A DNA stretch of 6,677 nucleotides from an uncultured Rothia sp. (GTDB taxonomy: Bacteria; Actinomycetota; Actinomycetes; Actinomycetales; Micrococcaceae). The DNA is taken from NCBI GenBank assembly GCA_937935205.1, contig CALGXU010000459.1, positions 1 through 6,677 of the forward strand, written 5' to 3'. A model generated the notes under the pieces. It ran no database searches. It saw only the letters and a program-made list of their open reading frames with translations, and had not been told where the DNA came from. This document shows positions 1 through 6,254 of this stretch, in pieces. The position numbers and the translations under genes were made by a program. How positions within the stretch are numbered: position 1 is the stretch's first letter; every line of letters begins with the position of its first letter.

Positions 1-2
1 TT

Positions 3-569
3 CCTGTGGGTGGTTTCTTTCTGCTCTGCTACCTTCATTCGCTCGCGAACACTGAGCTGCTCGGTTACGAGCCCACCTACATTGGTAAGACGTCAATAGC
101 GTTTCTTGTTGTCTACGCACTAGCCATTCCGTACCTGTGGTGTACGGTGCGTTCGTACTATCGGTTCACGCCGACCGTGGTGAAGCGCGGGCGTATTTTC
201 CGTTCGCCCAGGGTCTACCAGTACTCCGATATTGACCGGTTCAAGGTTTACCCCTGGTACACGGGCGATCCCGAGGATATAGACCCTGATGAGCAGATGC
301 CCAGTGATTGGCGTCTTGCCGTCACTTTCTCTAACGGTTCCCTGGAGACTTTTGGCTTCGGGGATTACCGTATCGATTGTTTGGTGGCGCATATTGCGTT
401 CAATCTGGAGCAGGAGTCCTGGGCGGATGTGGATTCCCCGGCGGACCGCGAGAAGTTGCCCCTGTATTTTGTGGAGGGGCGCGCTATTTGCCTCACGCTG
501 GGGTACAAGCCGGCAAATGAGCTGACGAAGAAGGCGGCGCGTATCGCCTCCTTCCGGGCAGTGGATTAG
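3..569 (+). CDS. Hypothetical membrane protein, 5' end cut off by the window edge
   Basis: I do not recognise this gene. The frame is open to the left edge. A GTG at 6 could start a 187-residue product, but it falls inside a hydrophobic stretch (GGFFLLCYLHSL), so the true start is probably upstream and only the C-terminal part is seen. Counting from that GTG, a second hydrophobic segment spans about residues 30-49 (IAFLVVYALAIPYLW). A soluble part of about 135 residues follows, opening with YYRFTPTVVKRGRIFRSPRV and a YSDIDRF motif. Two membrane helices followed by a basic beta-rich stretch and a 'YSDI' motif resemble bacterial membrane-anchored PH-like domains; that is an inference from pattern only. 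The gene ends with TAG at 567-569 and converges on hemB, with the inverted repeat at 591-655 between them. Nothing links it to heme synthesis. Confidence 0.7.
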   Translation, partial: PVGGFFLLCYLHSLANTELLGYEPTYIGKTSIAFLVVYALAIPYLWCTVRSYYRFTPTVVKRGRIFRSPRVYQYSDIDRFKVYPWYTGDPEDIDPDEQMPSDWRLAVTFSNGSLETFGFGDYRIDCLVAHIAFNLEQESWADVDSPADREKLPLYFVEGRAICLTLGYKPANELTKKAARIASFRAVD

Positions 570-590
570 CGGCCAATTAGCATAAACGGC

Positions 591-655
591 GAAAAGCCAC
601 ATGTGTTTCGAGAAGCCACCAAAGATGTGGCTTTTCGAAACACATGTGGCTTCTC
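591..655. terminator. Long inverted repeat between convergent genes, probable bidirectional terminator
   Basis: Bases 591-619 pair with 627-655 to give a 29-base stem with one A-C mismatch (593/653) and one G-T pair (612/634), around a 7-base loop (620-626). It lies 21 bases after the stop of the plus-strand gene and 22 bases after the hemB stop. An alternative pairing, AAAAGCCACAT (592-602) with ATGTGGCTTTT (625-635), has the A-tract/stem/T-tract form of a two-way terminator. There is no long T run outside the repeat on either strand, so efficiency is uncertain. Position between converging genes is the main support for a terminator role; a dispersed palindromic repeat is the alternative. Confidence 0.7.
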
Positions 656-677
656 AGCGTCTAAAAGGAGGGAGGGG

Positions 678-1679
678 TTAGGCGTCCAGCTCGCGGAGCC
701 AGCGTGCCGCCTCCGTACCGTAGTAGGTCAAGATGACGTCCGCACCGGCGCGGTGAATCGAACGCAGCGACTCCAACACCACAGCCTTACGATCAATCCA
801 GCCGTTCGCGGCGGCCGCCTCAATCATCGCGTACTCGCCCGACACCTGATACGCCGCCACCGGCACCGGCGAAAACTCCGCCACCTCACGCACAATATCC
901 AAGTAGCTGCCGGCAGGCTTCACCATCACCATATCCGCGCCCTCCTCCAGGTCAGCGCGCACCTCCAGCAGCGACTCGCGGCGGTTCGCCGGATCCTGCT
1001 GATAGGTCTTACGGTCACCCGTGAAGCTGGACTCCACCGCATCGCGGAACGGACCGAAGAACGCCGAAGCGTACTTCGCCGAATACGCCATAATCGACAC
1101 GTCCTCGAAACCGGCCTCGTCCAGGGCTGCGCGCATGGCCGCAATCTGGCCGTCCATCATGCCCGAGGGCGAGACGGTGTGCGCACCCGCGCGAGCCTGC
1201 GAAACCGCCATCTTGCAGTACAGCTCCACGGTCTGGTCGTTATCCACCACGAGCGTGCCGTGGCCGTCATCAACCAGCACGCCGCAGTGGCCGTGGCTCG
1301 TGAACTCGTCCAGGCAGGTGTCGGCCATGACCACCAGGTCGTCGCCGAACTCCTCACGGCACACGGCAATCGCGCGGTTCAGGATGCCCTGCGGATCCCA
1401 GGCGGTCGAACCGATCTCGTCCTTGTCCTCGTCGAGGGGAATACCGAACAGGTCGATGCAGCGGATGCCCGCCTCGTAGGCCTCGCGCACGGCGGGGATG
1501 ATGCTCTCCAGGGTGTGCTGATACTGGCCGGGCATAGAACGAATCGGCTGCGGCTCGGTAATGCCGTCGCGAACGAAGAACACCTGAATCAGCTGCGCGG
1601 GACGCAGGGTGGTTTCAGCGACGAGGGAGCGCATGGCTGCGGTGGTGCGCAGGCGGCGCGGGCGGCGGGTGAGGTTCAT
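678..1679 (-). CDS. hemB: Porphobilinogen synthase (delta-aminolevulinic acid dehydratase)
   Basis: This cytosolic enzyme condenses two 5-aminolevulinate molecules into porphobilinogen, the first common step of tetrapyrrole synthesis. The 333-residue product has normal family length. The two Schiff-base lysines are K202 in YSAKYAS and K254 in MVKPAGSYLD. The metal loop DTCLDEFTSHGHCG (120-133) has C122 and C132, but Asp124 where the classical three-cysteine zinc site has its second Cys; I recall the same pattern in mycobacterial HemB. FGIP (78-81) and the C-terminal ILTYYGTEAARWL are also family-typical. The ATG at 1677-1679 is set by AGGAGA (1684-1689), 4 bases upstream. It is the last gene of the heme operon, 73 bases after hemD. 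In many actinobacteria hemL follows hemB; here a convergent unrelated gene does instead. Confidence 0.97.
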   Translation of the reverse strand: MNLTRRPRRLRTTAAMRSLVAETTLRPAQLIQVFFVRDGITEPQPIRSMPGQYQHTLESIIPAVREAYEAGIRCIDLFGIPLDEDKDEIGSTAWDPQGILNRAIAVCREEFGDDLVVMADTCLDEFTSHGHCGVLVDDGHGTLVVDNDQTVELYCKMAVSQARAGAHTVSPSGMMDGQIAAMRAALDEAGFEDVSIMAYSAKYASAFFGPFRDAVESSFTGDRKTYQQDPANRRESLLEVRADLEEGADMVMVKPAGSYLDIVREVAEFSPVPVAAYQVSGEYAMIEAAAANGWIDRKAVVLESLRSIHRAGADVILTYYGTEAARWLRELDA

Positions 1680-1701
1680 GATCTCTCCTGAAAACTCGAT
1701 A

Positions 1702-1729
1702 AAAATATGTGGTCTTAGAGGCGTCTTAA
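1702..1729 (-). promoter_or_regulatory. Weak candidate promoter in the hemD-hemB gap
   Basis: The 73-base gap 1680-1752 contains a locally A+T-rich patch. On the minus strand TTAAGA (1724-1729) and TATTTT (1702-1707) each match four of six positions of the sigma-70-type -35 and -10 boxes, with a 16-base spacer. A transcript from here would start close upstream of the hemB Shine-Dalgarno at 1684-1689. This is a pattern match only. Readthrough from hemD may be the sole source of hemB mRNA. Confidence 0.2.
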
Positions 1730-1752
1730 TGAGGCCTAGATGAGGGATGCGC

Positions 1753-2673
1753 CTAAATCAGGGATACGGCGGCGCGCGCCAAATCCTGCGGGGAGGGCGA
1801 ATCGGCCTGCACATAACGCAGGTTCAGGGCGCGGCATGCGGAGGCGGTACTCGCCCCAATCGCCACCACCGGCGGCACGGACTCAGGCGGCACGGATTCA
1901 GGCGCTAGCGCGGGTGCGCTGTCCAGCAGGGCGTGCAGGCGGGAGGGGGCGGTCACCACCAGCACATCCGGTACGGGGTTTTCCTGGGTGGGGCTTTCCG
2001 GCGCGGGTGCATCTATGGTGTTCCCCTGCACGAGCGCGCGGGCGGTGCTGAGGCTCAGCTCGCCGGGTGCCACCTGCTCAGCGGGCACCATGTCGTAGAG
2101 CACGCAGCGGCGGCTGTCCCAGCCCAGATTTTTGAGGCCTTCGCGCAGGGTCGGGCGGGCGTTGGAGCCTTCCAGAACCAGCACGGCGGCGGCATCAGTC
2201 GCAGGCTGTTCAAACTCCGCGAGCATACCGGCGGCGCTCTGCACCTGCGGCTGAAAATCCGTACCCAGCCCCAGCAGGGTGTGCACGGCGCGGGCGGTCG
2301 CCGCACCCACGCAGGCGATGCGCACTCCCCCGCTCGCGCAGGCGCGGGCAAACTCTGCACCCCACAGCTGCGCGCAGGCGCGAACCGTGTTGGCGCTCGT
2401 GAAGCTCACCCACGCGTACTGACCGGAGGCGAGCGCCTCCAGCGCGGCGGCGTGGTCTTCGCCGGGCTCGACGGTGCGTGCCTGCTGCAGCGGTGCGAAG
2501 AGTACCCGGCACTCCCCCAGCCCGTTCTGTGCGCATTCCTCGGCGAGGGCGCGTGCGAAGGCGGCGCCCTGGGCGGCGGAGCGGGTCAGCAGAACCGTGC
2601 GCGGTGATTCAGAAAGCGGGGCATCAACCTGCCGAGTATCAGCCTGCGGGGATTCAGAACACGAGGCAGACAT
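1753..2673 (-). CDS. hemD: Uroporphyrinogen-III synthase
   Basis: It closes and inverts ring D of hydroxymethylbilane to give uroporphyrinogen III, acting directly after HemC in the cytosol. The family is poorly conserved, so the call rests on pattern and place. Residues 26-30 TVLLT open the first half of the two-domain fold. WVSFTSANTVRAC (88-100), IACVGAATARAV (119-130) and SAAGMLAEF (146-154) follow. The second half has VLVLEGSNARPTLREGL (164-180), VLVVTAPSRLHALL (237-250) and VVAIGASTASACRAL (269-283), and the end SPSPQDLARA fits HemD. At 306 residues it is longer than the common 250-270. The excess is a low-complexity N-terminus (about 1-24) and Pro/Glu/Ser-rich linkers near 221-235 and 254-268. 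The ATG lies 5 bases after the hemC stop with no strong Shine-Dalgarno, so translation is probably coupled to hemC. Confidence 0.93.
   Translation of the reverse strand: MSASCSESPQADTRQVDAPLSESPRTVLLTRSAAQGAAFARALAEECAQNGLGECRVLFAPLQQARTVEPGEDHAAALEALASGQYAWVSFTSANTVRACAQLWGAEFARACASGGVRIACVGAATARAVHTLLGLGTDFQPQVQSAAGMLAEFEQPATDAAAVLVLEGSNARPTLREGLKNLGWDSRRCVLYDMVPAEQVAPGELSLSTARALVQGNTIDAPAPESPTQENPVPDVLVVTAPSRLHALLDSAPALAPESVPPESVPPVVAIGASTASACRALNLRYVQADSPSPQDLARAAVSLI
1873..1902. repeat. Two-copy 15-base tandem repeat inside hemD
   Basis: Bases 1873-1887 and 1888-1902 are tandem copies of CGGCACGGACTCAGG differing at one position (C1882 versus T1897). In the hemD frame they encode the duplicated ESVPP in the PESVPPESVPP stretch (residues 259-268), a linker just before the VVAIG strand. 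The frame is kept. It looks like slippage or a small in-frame duplication in a tolerant loop, and copy number could vary between strains. Confidence 0.8.
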
Positions 2674-2678
2674 GACGC

Positions 2679-3812
2679 CTACATCAGGTCCAATCCGGCC
2701 AGTGCGGCGGCGCCCATCTGCAGCAGGTCTTCCGCCACGCGCACGCCCAGGCGTTCGGCGCCGGGCACATCCAGTTCGGCGGTTGCCGAGGTGTGGCGTA
2801 GCATGTCGGTGCCGTCTGGGGAGGCCACCACGACGTTGAGCACCAGGTCGCCCTCAACCACCTGCGCGTACGCACCGATGGGGGCGGCGCATCCGGCTTC
2901 GAGGCGGCGTAGCAGGGCACGTTCGGCACTGACGGCGAGGCGGGTTTCGTAGTGGTTTGCGGCAATCAGGGCGCGGCCCAGGGCACGGACCGGGCGTGCC
3001 ACCTCGGGGTCGGTAAGCGCGGCGGGGTCCGGGTTCTCGAACTCGCTTTCGCGCACTTCCAGGGCGAGCGCGCCCTGACCGGGGGCGGGTAGCATGCGGG
3101 TGGGGTCAAGGTACTCGGTGATGAGTTCTTCCTTGCCCAGGCGCTTAAGACCGGAGACGGCGAGCACCACGGCGTCGCAGTCGCCGCTGCGTTCGGTGCC
3201 TACACCGTGGTCGGCTCGTTCGGAGGTTTCAGCGTTCTGGCGGAGCACAACCTGCTTGCCGGCGTGCTCTTCAAGACCCTTCACGCGGCCGATGCGGGTG
3301 CCCACGTTACCGCGAATGTCCACGATTTCAAGGTCGGGGCGCAGGGCGCGCAGCTGGGCGGCGCGGCGGGGTGAGCCGGTACCCACGCGGGAGCCGGTGG
3401 GCAGGGTGTCGAGGGTCAGGCCGTCGCGTGCTACGAGGGCGTCGCGGGGGTCTTCACGCTTGAGGGTTGCGGCGATGACCAGGCCCGGGCAGGGCGCGGA
3501 GGGCAGGTCCTTGAGGGAGTGTACTGCCATGTCCACGCGGTTTTCTTCGGAGGCGTTCTCACCGTCGAGCAGACGCTGGCGCAGTGCCGCCGCGAATACG
3601 CCGGTGCCGCCGAGGGTCGCCAGGGGTCCGGTGAGCACGTCACCTTCGGTCTTGACGGTGCGCAGGGTGAAGTCCACAACCTCGGCATCTGCGGCGCCAT
3701 GGTGTGCCTGGTGTTCGGTGTAGAGGGAGGTGACGGTTTCAGCAGCGATACGGCTTTGGGTCAGGGCGAGAGCGGACCCGCGGGTGCCCAAGATGTACTC
3801 GTGATGGCTCAT
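2679..3812 (-). CDS. hemC: Hydroxymethylbilane synthase (porphobilinogen deaminase)
   Basis: It polymerises four porphobilinogens into hydroxymethylbilane on a covalent dipyrromethane primer in the cytosol. The ATG at 3810-3812 gives 377 residues opening MSHHEYILGTRGSALALTQSRIA, the expected N-terminus. The frame stays open to an ATG at 3896, but those 28 extra residues resemble no HemC and lack a ribosome site. VHSLKD (97-102) carries the catalytic Asp102, SRVGTGSPRR (141-150) supplies substrate-binding arginines, and Cys308 in LEAGCAAPIGAYA anchors the cofactor. The protein is longer than the usual 310 or so. About 30 extra residues lie at 174-212, between RGNVGTR and DAVVLAVSGLKRLG; a smaller expansion lies near 255-285. 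It ends 5 bases before hemD and follows hemH after 166 bases, so it may begin a second translational block of the operon. Confidence 0.97.
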   Translation of the reverse strand: MSHHEYILGTRGSALALTQSRIAAETVTSLYTEHQAHHGAADAEVVDFTLRTVKTEGDVLTGPLATLGGTGVFAAALRQRLLDGENASEENRVDMAVHSLKDLPSAPCPGLVIAATLKREDPRDALVARDGLTLDTLPTGSRVGTGSPRRAAQLRALRPDLEIVDIRGNVGTRIGRVKGLEEHAGKQVVLRQNAETSERADHGVGTERSGDCDAVVLAVSGLKRLGKEELITEYLDPTRMLPAPGQGALALEVRESEFENPDPAALTDPEVARPVRALGRALIAANHYETRLAVSAERALLRRLEAGCAAPIGAYAQVVEGDLVLNVVVASPDGTDMLRHTSATAELDVPGAERLGVRVAEDLLQMGAAALAGLDLM

Positions 3813-3816
3813 ATCT

Positions 3817-3822
3817 CTCCTT
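3817..3822 (-). promoter_or_regulatory. Ribosome binding site that fixes the hemC start
   Basis: On the minus strand AAGGAG lies 4 bases before the ATG at 3810-3812. It is the strongest Shine-Dalgarno match in the window and decides against the upstream in-frame ATG at 3894-3896. Confidence 0.85.
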
Positions 3823-3929
3823 TTCGGTGATGTGTGTGATAGCCCGTAGGCGTTGTCTGTGCGTTGTGTGTTTGTCTGTTGTCTCATCAGGGGCAACGTG
3901 TAGGTGCACGTGCGCTCCGACCCGCCCGC

Positions 3930-3949
3930 ACACCCCGGTCAAGGGGTGT
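3930..3949 (-). promoter_or_regulatory. Stem-loop downstream of hemH
   Basis: ACACCCC (3930-3936) pairs perfectly with GGGGTGT (3943-3949) around a 6-base loop, starting about 30 bases after the hemH stop. The sequence after it on the transcribed strand is G/C-rich with no T run, so it is not a classical intrinsic terminator. It could stabilise the 3' end of an upstream mRNA block or attenuate readthrough into hemCDB. Role inferred only. Confidence 0.4.
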
Positions 3950-3978
3950 TGGGGCGAGCCGGAGCTACAGGGGTGGTG

Positions 3979-5433
3979 TTAGTGGGAGCAGCATCCGCCG
4001 GAGCCGCAGCCACCAGAGCGGCGGGCAGAGGTTTCAGCGGGTGCGTTCTCAGAGGTAGCGTCCTCAGCTGCACCGGCTGCGTACTCAGCGATAACCGGCT
4101 TCGGCGCGCCACGACCGGGCTTGCAGCAGCCGGGCTCGCATTCGTCGAACCAGCCGTACTGACCGCTCGCGCTCGGGGCGAGGACGCTCTCACGTTCGGG
4201 GCGCAGGTCGGCTGAAACGCCGTTCTCCACGCGCTCCTCAATCAGGCGGCGCAGCGACTCCACGTACGCCGGATGCGTGCCAGGGGTGGGGGTGCGCACG
4301 GCGACCACGCCCAGGCGCTCGCAGGTGTCCAGCGCCTCGGTGTCCAAATCCCACTTGACTTCCATGTGGTCGGAGACGAAGCCGAGGGGCACCAGCACGA
4401 CGCCTTCCACGGGTGCTTCGCCATCCTCCGACGGGTTGGCGGGGGTGGGTAGCGCCTCCAGGGCGTCGTTGACGTCCGGTTCGAGCCACGGCATGGACGG
4501 CGGGCCGGAACGGGACTGGTACACCAGCTCCCACTCGACGTTCTGCAGAAGCTCCGGAGCCTCATCGCGAACCAGCGAAAGCACGGCGCGGGCAACCTGC
4601 AGGTGCTTCTCCACGTAGGCGGAGCCGCCCTCGTAGTTCACGCCGCGCGGGCCTGCCTCGTTCGCCGCGGAGGTCGGCACCGAGTGGGTGCAGAACATAA
4701 TCCGCAGGCGCGGGTTGAGCGAACCGCTATCGCGTGCGGCAAGCTGCTCACGCACCGTGGCGAGCCCGTCCTTCAGCCCGTCAGCGAAAGCGCGGGAGAA
4801 GCCGGGCACGTCAAAGAACTGACGAATCTTACCCACGTGCACGCGACCTTCCAGGCCGAGCTGTTCAATCGCCACACCGTAGTCTTCACGGTACTGGCGG
4901 CAGCTCGAGTAGCCGGGGTAGGCGCTGGTCGCCAGCACGAGCACGTTGCGGTGGCCGTTCTCGTAGGCTTCGGCGAGCACGTCCTTCACGTAGGGCTTCC
5001 AGTTGCGGTTCGCCCAGGTGATCGGGATGTGCGGGCCGCGCTCAGCAAGCGCCTGCTGCAGTGCGGCGAGCAGGGCACGGTTCTGCTCGTTAATGGGCGA
5101 GACGCCGCCGTTGGCGCGGTAGTGGGTGGCGACCTCTTCGAGGCGCTCATCCGGGATGCCGCGGCCAGCGGTCACGTTGCGCAGGAACGGGATGACGTCC
5201 TCCTGCCCCTCGGGGCCGCCGAAGGAGGAGAGAATCACCAGGTCGTAGGGGCGCGCCTCTTCGGCACGTTCACGGGTGATGCTGCGTTCGCTTCGGTAGT
5301 CGCCGAGGGTCTGCTCGTTGAGCGCGGCGGGGCCGTTGGAGGCGGTGTTCGCCGGGTCGGTGCGGTTAGATACCACGTCGTCCGGCAGGAGCGTGCCGTT
5401 GAGGGTTACGCCGTTGTTCGGCTGATGGCTCAC
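3979..5433 (-). CDS. hemH: Coproporphyrin III ferrochelatase (CpfC) with extended N- and C-termini
   Basis: It inserts ferrous iron into coproporphyrin III to give coproheme, the substrate of the upstream-encoded ChdC. The catalytic core begins near residue 62 (PYDLVILSSFGGPEG). His250 in CTHSVPTSAA and Glu358 in SDHMEVKWDLD are the metal-insertion pair. Cys178 in GYSSCRQYRED plus Cys432, Cys436 and Cys437 in ECEPGCC match the four-cysteine [2Fe-2S] cluster of actinobacterial ferrochelatases. At 484 residues it exceeds the usual 340-400: about 60 residues of polar N-terminus, and a C-terminal tail ending in GGCGSGGCCSH with three more Cys. The GTG start at 5431-5433 overlaps the hemQ stop by 4 bases (GTGA), with AGAGG 7 bases upstream. 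A start nearer the core would remove the N-terminal extension, but I see no better-placed candidate. Confidence 0.96.
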   Translation of the reverse strand: MSHQPNNGVTLNGTLLPDDVVSNRTDPANTASNGPAALNEQTLGDYRSERSITRERAEEARPYDLVILSSFGGPEGQEDVIPFLRNVTAGRGIPDERLEEVATHYRANGGVSPINEQNRALLAALQQALAERGPHIPITWANRNWKPYVKDVLAEAYENGHRNVLVLATSAYPGYSSCRQYREDYGVAIEQLGLEGRVHVGKIRQFFDVPGFSRAFADGLKDGLATVREQLAARDSGSLNPRLRIMFCTHSVPTSAANEAGPRGVNYEGGSAYVEKHLQVARAVLSLVRDEAPELLQNVEWELVYQSRSGPPSMPWLEPDVNDALEALPTPANPSEDGEAPVEGVVLVPLGFVSDHMEVKWDLDTEALDTCERLGVVAVRTPTPGTHPAYVESLRRLIEERVENGVSADLRPERESVLAPSASGQYGWFDECEPGCCKPGRGAPKPVIAEYAAGAAEDATSENAPAETSARRSGGCGSGGCCSH

Positions 5434-6254
5434 GCCAGAACCTCTGCTACTTCGTCTGCGCCGATGCGGCGGCCGGTGTAGAAGGGGGTTTCCTCGCGTA
5501 CGTGCAGGCGTGCTTCGGTGTTGCGGAAGTGGCGCATCATGTCGACGAGGTCAACGAGCTGGGGCGCTTCGAGGGCGAGGACCCACTCGTAGTCGTTCAT
5601 GCCGAAGGTTGCGACGGTGTTTGCCAGAATCTGCGGGAAGTCGATTGCCTTCATGCCGTGGTTCTTGAGCATTTCTGCGCGGCGTTCGGGGTTCATGTAG
5701 TACCAGTCGTAGGAGCGTACGAAGGGGTAGACGCAGACCCATGCTTCGGGTGCCTTGCCGCGTGCGTAGGCGGGTGCGTGGTTGCGGGTGAATTCTGCTT
5801 CGCGGTGTACGCCCATGGTGGACCAGACGATGGTGGTGCCTGCGAAGAGTGCGGTGCGGCGGATCTTGCGGACTGCTGCCTGCAGCTTTTCGGGGGTTGC
5901 GCCGTGGGTCCAGATCATGATGTCTGCGTTGTCGCGCATTGCGGAGACGTCGTAGATGCCGCGCAGGGTCACACCCTCGGCGGCCAGCTGCTCAACAACC
6001 TTCTCAAACTCGGCGCGTGCCTCGTCGGTGTTGGACTCTGCGGGGCGTGCGCCGGAGCGTGCGAACACGGTGTACAGGGCGTAGTGCAGGGTTTCGCCTT
6101 CTTCGCGGCCGCGGCGGTTTTCGTCAGCTGCGGAGTGCTGGACTGCGTAGCCCTTGGGTGCACCGCCGTAGCCGTGGCCGGGGTGGGTGTAGCTGCCCTG
6201 ACCCTGTGCACCGTGTGCGCCGCCGTGGCCGTGTGCTGCGTGATCGTGAGACAT
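5430..6254 (-). CDS. hemQ: Coproheme decarboxylase (ChdC/HemQ), actinobacterial type, His-rich N-terminus
   Basis: It removes two propionate carboxyls from coproheme with H2O2 to give heme b, the last step of the coproporphyrin-dependent pathway. Tyr176 in VYPFVRSYDWYYM is the catalytic tyrosine and His199 in LKNHGM the proximal iron ligand. His159 in TRNHAPAY is the actinobacterial distal His. The spacings (17 and 23 residues) equal those I recall for H118, Y135 and H158 of Corynebacterium diphtheriae ChdC, an offset of 41. That offset reflects an N-terminal extension: residues 1-30 hold seven His with Gly, a likely disordered metal-binding tail. The fold proper starts near HYALYTVF (57-64). 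The ATG at 6252-6254 follows AAAGGAA (6261-6267) by 6 bases. The gene lies between cgoX and hemH, matching pathway order. Confidence 0.97.
   Translation of the reverse strand: MSHDHAAHGHGGAHGAQGQGSYTHPGHGYGGAPKGYAVQHSAADENRRGREEGETLHYALYTVFARSGARPAESNTDEARAEFEKVVEQLAAEGVTLRGIYDVSAMRDNADIMIWTHGATPEKLQAAVRKIRRTALFAGTTIVWSTMGVHREAEFTRNHAPAYARGKAPEAWVCVYPFVRSYDWYYMNPERRAEMLKNHGMKAIDFPQILANTVATFGMNDYEWVLALEAPQLVDLVDMMRHFRNTEARLHVREETPFYTGRRIGADEVAEVLA
5441..5445 (-). promoter_or_regulatory. Ribosome binding site for the GTG start of hemH, inside hemQ
   Basis: AGAGG on the minus strand lies 7 bases before the GTG at 5431-5433, within the last codons of hemQ. With the 4-base GTGA overlap it supports translational coupling of ferrochelatase to coproheme decarboxylase, and supports the long N-terminus of hemH. 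Confidence 0.6.

Larger units (their letters stand above)
3813..3978 (-). other. 166-base hemH-hemC gap with an A/C-rich leader
   Basis: This gap is wide for an operon whose other distal junctions are -4 and 5 bases. Read in the direction of transcription it holds a short stem-loop (3930-3949), the 8-base palindrome GCACGTGC (3906-3913), then a tract of about 35 bases (roughly 3850-3885) nearly all A and C on the mRNA strand, and finally the hemC ribosome site. The A/C tract should be unstructured. I found no convincing -35/-10 pair, though an internal promoter or processing site would be natural here. Confidence 0.5.

Noticed and set aside
603..1691. 362-codon open frame on the plus strand antisense to hemB
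   Set aside because: It is an exact antisense shadow of a well-conserved hemB, begins inside the inverted repeat, and its product is Arg/His/Val-rich with no recognisable domain. Long antisense frames are common opposite G+C-rich genes.
1680..1752. Possible DtxR/IdeR-type iron box (GAGGC/GCCTA-like half sites) before hemB
   Set aside because: The half sites are not symmetric and do not resemble the TTAGG-type consensus well enough.
3813..3896. 28-residue N-terminal extension of HemC from the ATG at 3896
   Set aside because: It lacks a ribosome site and HemC similarity, while the ATG at 3812 has AAGGAG at 4 bases and begins the conserved N-terminus.
3906..3913. GCACGTGC palindrome as an operator
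   Set aside because: An 8-base palindrome is expected by chance in G+C-rich DNA and there is no second copy or known consensus to support it.
4603..5481. 292-codon plus-strand frame antisense to hemH
   Set aside because: It lies opposite conserved ferrochelatase sequence with no ribosome site or family motif; codon-bias shadow.
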